Shown here piece by piece: positions 42,017-50,255 of a DNA stretch of 64,000 nucleotides. Every line of letters begins with the position of its first letter. Position 1 is the first letter of the stretch. Source of the DNA: Caproiciproducens galactitolivorans. GTDB lineage: Bacteria; Bacillota; Clostridia; Oscillospirales; Acutalibacteraceae. Position numbers and translations under genes: made by a program. The DNA is taken from contig NZ_SRMQ01000006.1 in NCBI RefSeq assembly GCF_004768785.1, positions 62,001-126,000 of the forward strand. The letters run 5' to 3'. Below the pieces are notes generated by a model, which searched no databases, was not told where the DNA came from, and worked only from the letters and a program-made list of their open reading frames with translations.

Positions 42017-44572
42017 ATGAAGCTGCTTGTACTTGACGGAAACAGCATTTTAAACCGTGCCTTTTACGGCATCCGCCTTTTAACCACGAAGGAGGGCCTT
42101 TTTACCAACGGTATTTACGGTTTTCTGACGATGCTGCAAAAACTGAAAAACGATACCAACCCCGACGCGGTTGCCATTGCGTTTGACCTGCGCGCTCCTA
42201 CCTTCCGCCACAAGGAATACACGGGCTATAAGGCGCAGCGCAAGGGGATGCCCGAGGAGCTTGCCCAGCAGCTTCCGAACCTGAAAGAGCTTTTGCGGCT
42301 TCTGGGATACCGCTTGCTGGAATGCGAGGGTTTTGAAGCCGACGATATTCTCGGCACGCTCGCAAAAAAATGCGAGGAAACCGGGGACGAATGCATTCTT
42401 GCGACCGGGGATCGCGACAGCCTACAGCTTGTGGGACCCCATGTCACCGTCCGCCTTGCGGCCACGAAATTCGGCCAGCCGCAGGTTACCGTGTATGACG
42501 AAGCCAAAATCATGGAGGATTACGGAGTTACACCGAAGCAGCTGATCGACATTAAGGCGATTCAAGGCGATACCTCCGACAATATCCCCGGCGTGCCGGG
42601 TATCGGCCCGAAGGGTGCGGGGGAGCTGATTCAGAAATACCACGATCTGGATACGATTTATAAAAACATTGATACGCTGGATATCCGGGAAAGCATGCGG
42701 CAGAAGCTGATTCAGCACAAGGAGACGGCTTACCTGAGCCGCCGGCTTGGAACCATCTGCACCAGCGCGCCCATCGATACGGAAATCGCGCATTATGTTT
42801 GCGCCCCGTGCGATAACGACGCTGCCGTCCGCCTGATGGCGAAGCTGGAATTCTTTTCGCTGATTGACAAAATGGGTTTGCGCGCCCCTGCGGTGCCCGC
42901 GGAGGTAACAGCCGGAGAATTGGTTCGTGTTGCTGAACATACGGACACCGCGGAGCTTTTAAAGGCCCTGCAAAAAGCGGGCCGGGCTGACTTTATCGCC
43001 GATTATCCGGACGGAGTCCTCCGCCTTGCCGTCAATTTCCGGAATCAAATCCACAGGATTGATGATTTGAAATTTATTAAAGCCCTCTGCGCGGACGAAA
43101 AAATCAAAAAGAACACCCACGATATCAAGCCGCTTTACGCGAAGCTGGACGCGTTGGGCGTGCCGCTGCGCAATGCCGAGATGGACACCATGCTGGCGGC
43201 GTACCTTTTAAACCCGTCCGCTTCCGGCTACGAACCGGCGCGTCTCGCACAGGAATACGGCATCCCGCTGCCGGAGCAGGGGGAGCTTGCCGCCGCCGCA
43301 GTACTGCCCGCTTTAACGGACAAGCTGGTGGAAGAAATAGCGAAAAAGAACCAGACGGAGCTTCTGGATAAAATCGAAATGCCGCTCGCCGCGGTGCTTG
43401 CGCGCATGGAAAACATCGGTTTCGCGGTGGACGCTGAAGGCATACAGGCTTATGGAGACGTGCTGCAAAAGCAGATCGACGAAATCCAGTCGCAGATTTA
43501 TGAGGCAGTCGGTTATGAATTTAATATCAATTCCCCCAAGCAGCTCGGCGAAGCGCTGTTTGTAAAGCTGGGGCTGAGCCACGGGAAAAAGACCAAAAGC
43601 GGGTATTCCACAGCGGCGGGGATTTTGGAAAACCTGCGCTACGAGCATCCTGCGGTGGAGCTTGTGCTGAACTACCGCAGCATGGCCAAGCTGAAATCCA
43701 CCTACTGCGAAGGGCTTTTGAAGGTCGTCGCGCCGGACGGGCGAATCCATTCCAGCTTTAACCAGACGGAAACACGGACGGGCCGTATCAGCTCGACCGA
43801 GCCGAATTTGCAGAATATCCCCGTGCGGACGGAGCTTGGACGCGAAATGCGGCGGTTCTTCGTTGCGCGCAAGGGCTGGGTGCTGGTGGATGCGGATTAC
43901 TCCCAGATTGAGCTGCGCGTTCTGGCGCATGTGGCAAATGACCGAAATATGATACAGGCATTCCTGAATAACGACGATATTCACCGGAGCACGGCGGCGC
44001 AGGTGTTCCATATGCCGGAGGATATGGTTACGCCGATCATGCGCAGCCGCGCAAAGGCGGTCAATTTCGGTATTGTCTACGGCATCAGCGCGTTTTCGCT
44101 GGCCAAGGATATCGGCGTTACGCGCAAGGAAGCCGACACCTATATTAGGGATTACCTTTCCCATTATTCGGGAATTAATGAATATATGAAGCGCGTCGTT
44201 GCCGAAGCGAAGGAAAACGGCTACGCGGAAACCATGTTCGGCCGCCGCCGCTACCTGCCCGAGCTGACCTCCAGCAATTTCAATATGCGTTCGTTCGGCG
44301 AGCGTGTGGCGCGCAATATGCCGATTCAGGGCGCCGCCGCCGACATTATTAAAATCGCCATGATCCGCGTGGAAAACCGTTTGCAAAAAGAAAATATGAA
44401 GTCCCGCCTGATTTTACAGGTTCACGACGAGCTGATTGTAGAAGCGCCGCAGGACGAAGCGGAAAAGGCCGCGAAAATCCTGACGGAGGAAATGCAGAGC
44501 GCCGCGAGCCTTTCCGTGCCGCTGGTGGCGGAAGCGAAAATCGGCAGGACTTGGTACGAGGCGAAGGCATGA
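42017..44572 (+). CDS. polA: DNA polymerase I
   Basis: 851 aa. The N-terminal 5'-3' exonuclease (1-290) shows LLVLDGNSILNRAFYGI, DDILGTLAKKCEETG and GDTSDNIPGVPGIGPKGAGEL. Polymerase motifs are intact: motif A VDADYSQIELRVLAH with Asp625, motif B RSRAKAVNFGIVYGIS, motif C LILQVHDELIVEAP with Asp804. The middle 3'-5' exonuclease domain (about 300-470) has lost the acidic catalytic positions (FIADYPDGVL where an Asp-x-Glu pair is expected), so proofreading is probably absent, as in many Gram-positive Pol I. It fills gaps in repair and removes RNA primers. A TATAAT lies at 41949. The stop overlaps the next gene (ATGA). Confidence 0.96.
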   Translation: MKLLVLDGNSILNRAFYGIRLLTTKEGLFTNGIYGFLTMLQKLKNDTNPDAVAIAFDLRAPTFRHKEYTGYKAQRKGMPEELAQQLPNLKELLRLLGYRLLECEGFEADDILGTLAKKCEETGDECILATGDRDSLQLVGPHVTVRLAATKFGQPQVTVYDEAKIMEDYGVTPKQLIDIKAIQGDTSDNIPGVPGIGPKGAGELIQKYHDLDTIYKNIDTLDIRESMRQKLIQHKETAYLSRRLGTICTSAPIDTEIAHYVCAPCDNDAAVRLMAKLEFFSLIDKMGLRAPAVPAEVTAGELVRVAEHTDTAELLKALQKAGRADFIADYPDGVLRLAVNFRNQIHRIDDLKFIKALCADEKIKKNTHDIKPLYAKLDALGVPLRNAEMDTMLAAYLLNPSASGYEPARLAQEYGIPLPEQGELAAAAVLPALTDKLVEEIAKKNQTELLDKIEMPLAAVLARMENIGFAVDAEGIQAYGDVLQKQIDEIQSQIYEAVGYEFNINSPKQLGEALFVKLGLSHGKKTKSGYSTAAGILENLRYEHPAVELVLNYRSMAKLKSTYCEGLLKVVAPDGRIHSSFNQTETRTGRISSTEPNLQNIPVRTELGREMRRFFVARKGWVLVDADYSQIELRVLAHVANDRNMIQAFLNNDDIHRSTAAQVFHMPEDMVTPIMRSRAKAVNFGIVYGISAFSLAKDIGVTRKEADTYIRDYLSHYSGINEYMKRVVAEAKENGYAETMFGRRRYLPELTSSNFNMRSFGERVARNMPIQGAAADIIKIAMIRVENRLQKENMKSRLILQVHDELIVEAPQDEAEKAAKILTEEMQSAASLSVPLVAEAKIGRTWYEAKA

Positions 44573-45393
44573 CGGTATTTTCCTGCCCGGTCTGCGGCGA
44601 ACGGCTTGATAAGAAAGAGAAAACCTATGCCTGCCCCAAAGGGCACAGCTACGATATTGCCGCAGAGGGCTATGTCCATCTTCTGCCGCCAAACCGGATG
44701 CACTCCAAGTCCCCCGGCGACAACAAGCAGATGGTCGCGGCCCGCCGCCGCTTTCTGGAAGCGGGGTATTACCGGATTTTCAGCGATAAGCTGAACGAAC
44801 TGGTTCATCGGTACGCGGGGTTGTCCCCGGTGCTTTTGGACGCGGGTTGCGGCGAGGGGTACTACACCGGTAGGCTTTTCGAAAGCCTACAGAGCCATGG
44901 CGGTACGCCGCGGATATTCGGCTTTGATATCTCAAAATGTGCGGTGAAAGCCGCCGCGAAAAAATATAAGGAAATCTCGTTTGCCGTCGGAAGCATTTTC
45001 GGGATTCCGGTTGCCGACGGGGCCGTTGACTGCGTAACAGATATTTTTGCACCGATTGTGGAAGACGAGCTTTTCCGCGTGTTAAAGCCCGGAGGAACGC
45101 TCATTCTGGCGGTGCCGGGGCGCAGACATCTGTTCGGGTTAAAGGAAATCCTGTACGATGCGCCGTACGAAAACGAATACCGGGAAACCGAATACGCTGG
45201 TTTTTCCTTTGTGGAGCGCGTGCCTGTGGAAGGGGATATTCGCTTAGAAAACAACGAAACCATGATGAACTTATTTATGATGACGCCGTACTATTACAAA
45301 ACCGGCGTGGAAGGCGGCGAACGCCTGCGAAGGGCCGCTGTTCTGGAAACCCATATTGAATTCGACTTTTTAATTTATAAAAAGGTGGGATAG
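44569..45393 (+). CDS. 23S rRNA (guanine-N1)-methyltransferase, RlmA family
   Basis: 274 aa, ATG overlapping the polA stop. The N-terminal zinc finger uses Cys6, Cys9, Cys22 and His26 (SCPVCG, ACPKGHSYD). The following SPGDNKQMVAARRRFLEAGYY is the RlmA linker motif. The SAM-binding domain starts with VLLDAGCGEGYYT. RlmA(I)/RlmA(II) methylate G745 or G748 in hairpin 35 of 23S rRNA; the type cannot be told here. Coupling to polA is only genomic. Confidence 0.9.
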   Translation: MTVFSCPVCGERLDKKEKTYACPKGHSYDIAAEGYVHLLPPNRMHSKSPGDNKQMVAARRRFLEAGYYRIFSDKLNELVHRYAGLSPVLLDAGCGEGYYTGRLFESLQSHGGTPRIFGFDISKCAVKAAAKKYKEISFAVGSIFGIPVADGAVDCVTDIFAPIVEDELFRVLKPGGTLILAVPGRRHLFGLKEILYDAPYENEYRETEYAGFSFVERVPVEGDIRLENNETMMNLFMMTPYYYKTGVEGGERLRRAAVLETHIEFDFLIYKKVG

Positions 45394-45395
45394 CT

Positions 45396-46553
45396 GTGCG
45401 GGAACGGAAACGGAAGCAAATCGAAAATACCGTTTTCCTCATTCTGATTACAGGGATTGCCATGCTGACGCGCCTGCCGCTGTTCCCGTTCGAGTCGTGC
45501 GACTATTATCAGTTTTTACGGGATTGGTACGCCGCGCTGCAGAGCAACGGCGGCTTTGCAGCTGTTGGCATGAGCATCGGGGACTATATGCCGACGTATC
45601 TGTACCTTCTTGCCGGCATGACGTATCTGCCGCTTTCCGATCTGGCGGGGATTAAACTGGTTTCCTGTATTGCGGACTTTCTTCTGGCGTATTTCGTGAG
45701 GAAGATCGTCAACCTTCACTTTGGGAAAGATGCGTATGGCACAGCCGCTTACGCCGTCATCCTGTTCCTGCCGAGCGTGGTGCTGAATTCCGCGGCATGG
45801 GGGCAGTGTGACGCCATATTCACCGCGGCGCTTGCTGCTACCGTTTATTTTCTGATGACGGGGAAGGAAGCGTGCGCCGTAACAGCGTTCGCAGTATCGT
45901 TTGTGTTTAAATTGCAGGCGGTGTTCCTGGCTCCGTTCCTTTTCCTGCTGTTCCTGAAACGGCAGATCCGGTTGCGGACGTTCGCTATTATCCCGCTGGT
46001 TTACGGGCTTTCCATCCTTCCGGCAGCGCTCTGCGGGCGCAATCTTTGGGAACTGCTTACGGTGTATATCTCCCTGTCCGGAAAGTACAAGATGGTCTCC
46101 ATGTATCTGCCGAACCTGTACACATGGTTTCCGGAGCATACGCCGGAGTACATTGGCACCGCGGGGGTGTTTTTTGCCGGCGGGCTGGTGTTGCTGTCCC
46201 TGTTCTGCCTTTTTAAAGGGCAGTTTGCGTTTACGGATGAAATCCTGCTTACGCTGGCTCTCTTTTACGCTTTGTTCGTGCCGTTCGTCCTGCCGCATAT
46301 GCATGAGCGGTATTATTATCCGGCGGATATCCTGTCGGTTGCGTACGGCTTTTACTTCCCGGAAAAATTTTATGTCCCCGTGTTAACGGTGTTGAGTTCC
46401 ACCTATGTGGTGTGCCACAACCTTTTCCAAACGGATTTTCTCAGCGTGCAGTTCCTGTCCCTTGTCATGCTGTTCGTGGTGGTTGCGGTGGCAAGGCACC
46501 TGTACCTGCAAATTAAAGCGGAAGAGCCGGGGAGGTTTTATGTGCAAGTTTGA
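45396..46553 (+). CDS. Polytopic membrane protein, mannosyltransferase-like (GT-C type)
   Basis: 385 aa with a GTG start 8 bases after AAGGTGGG, only 2 bases behind the rlmA-like stop. It has about ten membrane segments. The first loop holds the acidic PFESCDYYQFLRDWYAAL, as in GT-C glycosyltransferases where an Asp in the first outer loop is catalytic. WGQCDAIFTAALAATVYF and SVVLNSAAWGQCD resemble the GPI-mannosyltransferase/DUF2029 group. HMHERYYYPADI near the end is another typical loop. It probably uses a lipid-linked sugar to glycosylate an outer-surface acceptor. The specific product is unknown. Confidence 0.78.
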   Translation: MRERKRKQIENTVFLILITGIAMLTRLPLFPFESCDYYQFLRDWYAALQSNGGFAAVGMSIGDYMPTYLYLLAGMTYLPLSDLAGIKLVSCIADFLLAYFVRKIVNLHFGKDAYGTAAYAVILFLPSVVLNSAAWGQCDAIFTAALAATVYFLMTGKEACAVTAFAVSFVFKLQAVFLAPFLFLLFLKRQIRLRTFAIIPLVYGLSILPAALCGRNLWELLTVYISLSGKYKMVSMYLPNLYTWFPEHTPEYIGTAGVFFAGGLVLLSLFCLFKGQFAFTDEILLTLALFYALFVPFVLPHMHERYYYPADILSVAYGFYFPEKFYVPVLTVLSSTYVVCHNLFQTDFLSVQFLSLVMLFVVVAVARHLYLQIKAEEPGRFYVQV

Positions 46554-46986
46554 AATTGTACCAATGAAAGAGGAACACATCGACTCGCTTGCCCAGATCG
46601 AGGCGCTTTGCTTTTCCGATCCGTGGACGCGCGCCGGGCTTCAGGCGGAGCTTTCGAGCGGTACCGCATGCTATGCCGTCGCCCTTTTTCAGGGGAACCC
46701 CGTCGGCTGCGCCGGAATGCAGTACGTCTGTGGGGAATGCTATATCGACAAGGTCTGCGTCCATCCGGATTACCGGCGGCAGGGCGCGGCGCAGGCGCTG
46801 GTTCGTTCCTTAATGGACTATGCGGTAAGGAACAATGCGGAGTTTATCACCTTGGAAGTGCGACAGGGGAACGCCCCCGCAATCGCACTTTACGAAAAGC
46901 TCGGTTTTGCCCCGGCGGGAATCCGGAAAAGGTTTTATTCCCATCCAACGGAGGATGCCGTTCTGATGACAAAGTATTTTAAATAG
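46540..46986 (+). CDS. rimI: Ribosomal protein S18-alanine N-acetyltransferase (RimI-like)
   Basis: 148 aa from ATG 46540, 4 bases after GGGGAGG, overlapping the membrane protein gene by 14 bases. GNAT motifs: YIDKVCVHPDYRRQGAAQAL for acetyl-CoA binding, EVRQGNAPAIALYEKLGF and RKRFYSHPTEDAVLM, both close to RimI. It stands directly before tsaD, an association seen across Firmicutes. It acetylates the N-terminus of S18 and possibly other proteins. Confidence 0.9.
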   Translation: MCKFEIVPMKEEHIDSLAQIEALCFSDPWTRAGLQAELSSGTACYAVALFQGNPVGCAGMQYVCGECYIDKVCVHPDYRRQGAAQALVRSLMDYAVRNNAEFITLEVRQGNAPAIALYEKLGFAPAGIRKRFYSHPTEDAVLMTKYFK

Positions 46987-47032
46987 ATAAATTGATCGAA
47001 TGAATTTAAAAGTAATAAGGGGAAAATAGATT

Positions 47033-48046
47033 ATGCGGATATTAGCACTGGAAAGCTCTTGTGATGAAACCGCCGCCGCGGTGGTTGAGGACGGGAGAAA
47101 GGTTTTATCTTCGGTGATTGCCTCGCAGGTCGAGGAACACCGGCTCTACGGCGGCGTTGTGCCGGAAATCGCTTCCCGCCGCCACTGCGAAGCCATTGTC
47201 GGCGTTACCCAGAAGGCGCTGGACGACGCGGGGCTTACGCTTGGGGAAATCGACGCGATCGCCGTTACCTACGCGCCCGGGCTGATCGGGGCGCTTTTGG
47301 TCGGCGTGAATTTTGCAAAGGGCCTTGCCCTTTCCTCCGGCAAGCCGTTGGTTCCGGTGCATCACCTCCGTTCGCATATCGCCGCGAATTACATCACCTC
47401 GCCGGAGCTGGAGCCACCGTTTCTGTGCCTGATCGTTTCCGGGGGGCACAGCCATATTGTGCAGGTTAAGGATTACACCGACCTGCATGTGCTCGGCCGC
47501 ACGCGCGACGACGCGGCGGGCGAAGCCTTTGACAAGGCCGCGCGCGCAATGGGAATGCCCTATCCGGGCGGCGTGGAAATGGACAAAAGGGCGCAGGGCG
47601 GGGATCCGGACGCTTTTAAACTGCCACACCCAACGGTGGACGGTGCGCCCTATGATTTCAGCTTTTCCGGGCTGAAAACCGCCGTCATCAATTTAATCCA
47701 CAACGCAGAGCAGAAGGGACAGACGCTCCCAGTAGAGGATTTGGCGGCTTCGTTCCGCAAGGCAGTAGTCGATTGCCTTGTGAAAAATTTCGTAAAAGCC
47801 GCGCGGGATACCGGAAGCAGGAAGCTTGCCATTGCGGGCGGAGTTTCGGCGAACACCCTGCTCAGAAGCCGGCTGGAACAGGAATGCAGGAACCGTGGCT
47901 GGAAATTTTATATGCCGGAGCGGAACTTGTGCGGGGACAACGCGGCCATGGTTGGTTCCCAGGGATTTTACGAGTATATTTCCGGAAATGTTGCAGGATT
48001 GGATTTGAACGCCTGCGCCGCAATGGCAGTAGACCAAAACCGATGA
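47033..48046 (+). CDS. tsaD: tRNA N6-threonylcarbamoyladenosine synthase subunit TsaD
   Basis: 337 aa. ASKHA fold: N-terminal ILALESSCDETAAAVV, PEIASRRHCEAI, the metal-binding HHLRSH motif with His111 and His115, LIVSGGHSHIV, RDDAAGEAFDKAARAMG and AGGVSANTLLRSRL. It transfers the threonylcarbamoyl group to A37 of ANN-decoding tRNAs together with TsaB and TsaE, which are not in this window. ATG follows AAGGGGAAA. It is probably co-transcribed with rimI. Confidence 0.96.
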   Translation: MRILALESSCDETAAAVVEDGRKVLSSVIASQVEEHRLYGGVVPEIASRRHCEAIVGVTQKALDDAGLTLGEIDAIAVTYAPGLIGALLVGVNFAKGLALSSGKPLVPVHHLRSHIAANYITSPELEPPFLCLIVSGGHSHIVQVKDYTDLHVLGRTRDDAAGEAFDKAARAMGMPYPGGVEMDKRAQGGDPDAFKLPHPTVDGAPYDFSFSGLKTAVINLIHNAEQKGQTLPVEDLAASFRKAVVDCLVKNFVKAARDTGSRKLAIAGGVSANTLLRSRLEQECRNRGWKFYMPERNLCGDNAAMVGSQGFYEYISGNVAGLDLNACAAMAVDQNR

Positions 48047-48114
48047 GATGCAGGATTCAAATGCAAATTATTCATAAATTTTGCTATTTTTTTAACAATT
48101 TTATGATTTTGTAA

Positions 48115-48143
48115 TTGATTAAAATGTATTTATGTATTATAAT
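48115..48143 (+). promoter_or_regulatory. Promoter of pckG
   Basis: TTGATT at 48115-48120, a 17-base spacer and TATAAT at 48138-48143, in an AT-rich leader 53 bases before the ATG. Confidence 0.75.
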
Positions 48144-48195
48144 TAAACCCAAATCCTTAAATTTAAGGTCATTGGACCGGAAGGAGAAATGAGTC

Positions 48196-49959
48196 ATGAC
48201 AAGCAATAAGTCTGTACTGAACTGGATTGAAGACATGAAAAAGCTGGTCTGTCCGGATAAGCTGGTCTGGATAGACGGTTCCGAAGAGCAGCTGGAAGCC
48301 CTTCGCGCAGAGGCCTGCTCAACGGGTGAAATGATTAAGCTGAATCAGGAGAAGCTTCCGGGCTGCTACCTGCACCGTACCGCTGTTAACGACGTTGCCC
48401 GCGTGGAGGACAGGACCTTTATCTGCTCCCGCAAAGAAGAGGATGCTGGCCCCACCAACCATTGGAAAGATCCGAAGGAAGCCTACAAAATGCTTTATGA
48501 CATAGCAAGAGGCAGCTACAAGGGCCGCACCATGTACGTTATTCCGTACTCCATGGGTCCAATCGGTTCCCCTCTTGCGAAAATCGGCGTTGAACTTACC
48601 GACTCTATCTATGTTGTTCTGAACATGAGCATAATGGCGCGCGTTGGCCAGAAGGTATGGGATACCCTCGGCGACAGCAACGACTGGGTGCGCGGTCTGC
48701 ACTGCAAGTGCGATATCGACGCGGAGAAGAGATACATTTGCCACTTCCCGGAGGACAACACCATTATTTCCGTAAACTCCGGCTATGGCGGAAACGTTCT
48801 GCTTGGCAAGAAGTGCTTTGCGTTGCGCATTGCTTCCTACCTTGGCAAGAACGAAGGCTGGTTGGCTGAGCATATGCTGATCCTCGGCATTCAGAATCCG
48901 AAGGGCGAAATCAAGTACGTTGCCGCTGCGTTCCCGTCTGCCTGCGGCAAGACAAACCTCGCCATGTTGATTCCGCCGGAAAGTTACCGCAAAAAGGGCT
49001 ACAAGATCTGGACCGTCGGCGACGATATCGCTTGGATGCGTCAGGGCGAGGACGGCAGACTGTACGCGATCAATCCGGAAAACGGTTTCTTCGGCGTTGC
49101 GCCGGGTACGAATGAAAAATCCAACCCGAATGCGCTTGCCACCACAAAGAGCGGAACCATCTTCACAAACGTGGCACAGAATCTGGACGACAACACCGTT
49201 TGGTGGGAAGGCCTCGACAAGAACCCGCCGAAGAACGCCCTCAACTGGAAGGGCGAGCCTTGGGATGGTACAACCTCCGACCAGAAGGGCGCTCATCCGA
49301 ACAGCCGCTTTACCGCTCCTGCAAAGAACTGCCCCTGCATCAGCCCCGAATTCGACAAGGGCACGGGCGTTCCGATTTCCGCTATTATCTTCGGCGGCCG
49401 CCGTGCACAGACCACTCCGCTTGTTTATCAGTCCCGCGACTGGAACAACGGCGTGTTTGTCGGTTCCATCATGGCCTCTGAAACAACTGCAGCAGCAGCC
49501 GGCGCAGTCGGCGTAGTCCGCCGCGACCCGATGGCTATGCTTCCCTTCTGCGGCTACCATATGGGCGACTATTTCAAGCACTGGATTGAAATGGGCAAGA
49601 AGCTTGGCGAAAATGCTCCGAAGATCTTCAACGTAAACTGGTTCCGTCTTGACGATGAAGGCCACTTCATTTGGCCGGGCTTCGGCGACAACCTCCGTGT
49701 GCTCGAATGGATCCTTGAGCGTTGCGAGGGCAAGGCCGACGCTGTCGAAACCCCGATCGGTTATGTTCCGAAGCCGGAAGACATCAATATCGAAGGCCTT
49801 GACATCAGCCTTGACACGCTCAAGAGCATCCTTGAGGTTAACAAGGAGCAGTGGGCGAAAGAAGCGGACGGCATTGAAGAGTTCTATAAGAAGTTTGGTG
49901 ACAAGCTTCCGCAGGAGCTGCGCGACCAGCTTGCCACTTTGAAGAATAACTTGAAATAA
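48196..49959 (+). CDS. pckG: Phosphoenolpyruvate carboxykinase (GTP)
   Basis: 587 aa, the GTP-dependent family. The P-loop is FPSACGKTN (247-255). The PEP-binding region includes RTMYVIPYSMGPIGSPLAKI. ACGKTNLAML, the metal-site region TVGDDIAWMR and FGGRRAQTTPLVYQ with VGSIMASETTAAAAGAVGVV complete the active site. It interconverts oxaloacetate and PEP with GTP/GDP; in anaerobes it may run in the carboxylating direction toward C4 acids. ATG is preceded by GGAAGGAG. Codon use is strongly biased to C-ending codons compared with neighbours, as in highly expressed genes. Confidence 0.96.
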   Translation: MTSNKSVLNWIEDMKKLVCPDKLVWIDGSEEQLEALRAEACSTGEMIKLNQEKLPGCYLHRTAVNDVARVEDRTFICSRKEEDAGPTNHWKDPKEAYKMLYDIARGSYKGRTMYVIPYSMGPIGSPLAKIGVELTDSIYVVLNMSIMARVGQKVWDTLGDSNDWVRGLHCKCDIDAEKRYICHFPEDNTIISVNSGYGGNVLLGKKCFALRIASYLGKNEGWLAEHMLILGIQNPKGEIKYVAAAFPSACGKTNLAMLIPPESYRKKGYKIWTVGDDIAWMRQGEDGRLYAINPENGFFGVAPGTNEKSNPNALATTKSGTIFTNVAQNLDDNTVWWEGLDKNPPKNALNWKGEPWDGTTSDQKGAHPNSRFTAPAKNCPCISPEFDKGTGVPISAIIFGGRRAQTTPLVYQSRDWNNGVFVGSIMASETTAAAAGAVGVVRRDPMAMLPFCGYHMGDYFKHWIEMGKKLGENAPKIFNVNWFRLDDEGHFIWPGFGDNLRVLEWILERCEGKADAVETPIGYVPKPEDINIEGLDISLDTLKSILEVNKEQWAKEADGIEEFYKKFGDKLPQELRDQLATLKNNLK

Positions 49960-49967
49960 ATCCGTTT

Positions 49968-50002
49968 GCGGCGGCTTCGAAAGAAGCCGCCGCCAGTTTT
50001 TT
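49968..50002 (+). terminator. Terminator of pckG
   Basis: GCGGCGGCTTC, GAAA tetraloop, GAAGCCGCCGC, then CAGTTTTTT. Confidence 0.9.
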
Positions 50003-50166
50003 ATATTTGCTTTTCGTCCCATTCAAGCCCACGCGGCCTTTATTCCTTTATGGTTTTTTTCGGCAAAATGCGCGAAGAGGTCGTGGATTTGCAACAAATT
50101 GATATAAATCTTGCAAAAAGTATGAATAAACTGTTTCCAAATCAAAAAGTTTGTGTAAATATCCCA

Positions 50167-50195
50167 TTGCGGGATTATGCATAATTCATTATACT
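50167..50195 (+). promoter_or_regulatory. Promoter of the purine permease gene
   Basis: TTGCGG at 50167-50172, a 17-base spacer and TATACT at 50190-50195. The stretch 50003-50166 before it shows no supported gene. Confidence 0.65.
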
Positions 50196-50210
50196 ATATT
50201 TACGGTGATA

Positions 50211-50242
50211 CCCGGCAGACTTTGTCGGGCAATTTTTATTTT
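50211..50242 (+). promoter_or_regulatory. Leader hairpin with T tract, possible attenuator
   Basis: CCCGGCA, GACTT loop, TGTCGGG (50211-50229), then CAATTTTTATTTT just before AGGAGG. It would start about 10 bases into the transcript. No purine-riboswitch consensus is found upstream, and the leader is too short for one. Confidence 0.5.
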
Positions 50243-50255
50243 AGGAGGAGACAAA

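Noticed and set aside
43313-44386. 357-codon minus-strand frame
   Set aside because: Antisense of polA polymerase motifs; no independent support.
45516-46304. 262-codon minus-strand frame rich in Arg, Gln and Lys
   Set aside because: Antisense of a membrane protein, which produces this composition.
48319-50022. 567-codon open frame on the minus strand
   Set aside because: Shadow of pckG caused by its strongly biased codon use; runs through the pckG terminator.
50003-50210. Purine riboswitch expected before a purine permease
   Set aside because: No GTTTCTACC-type core or matching P1 stem was found, and the predicted promoter leaves too short a leader.
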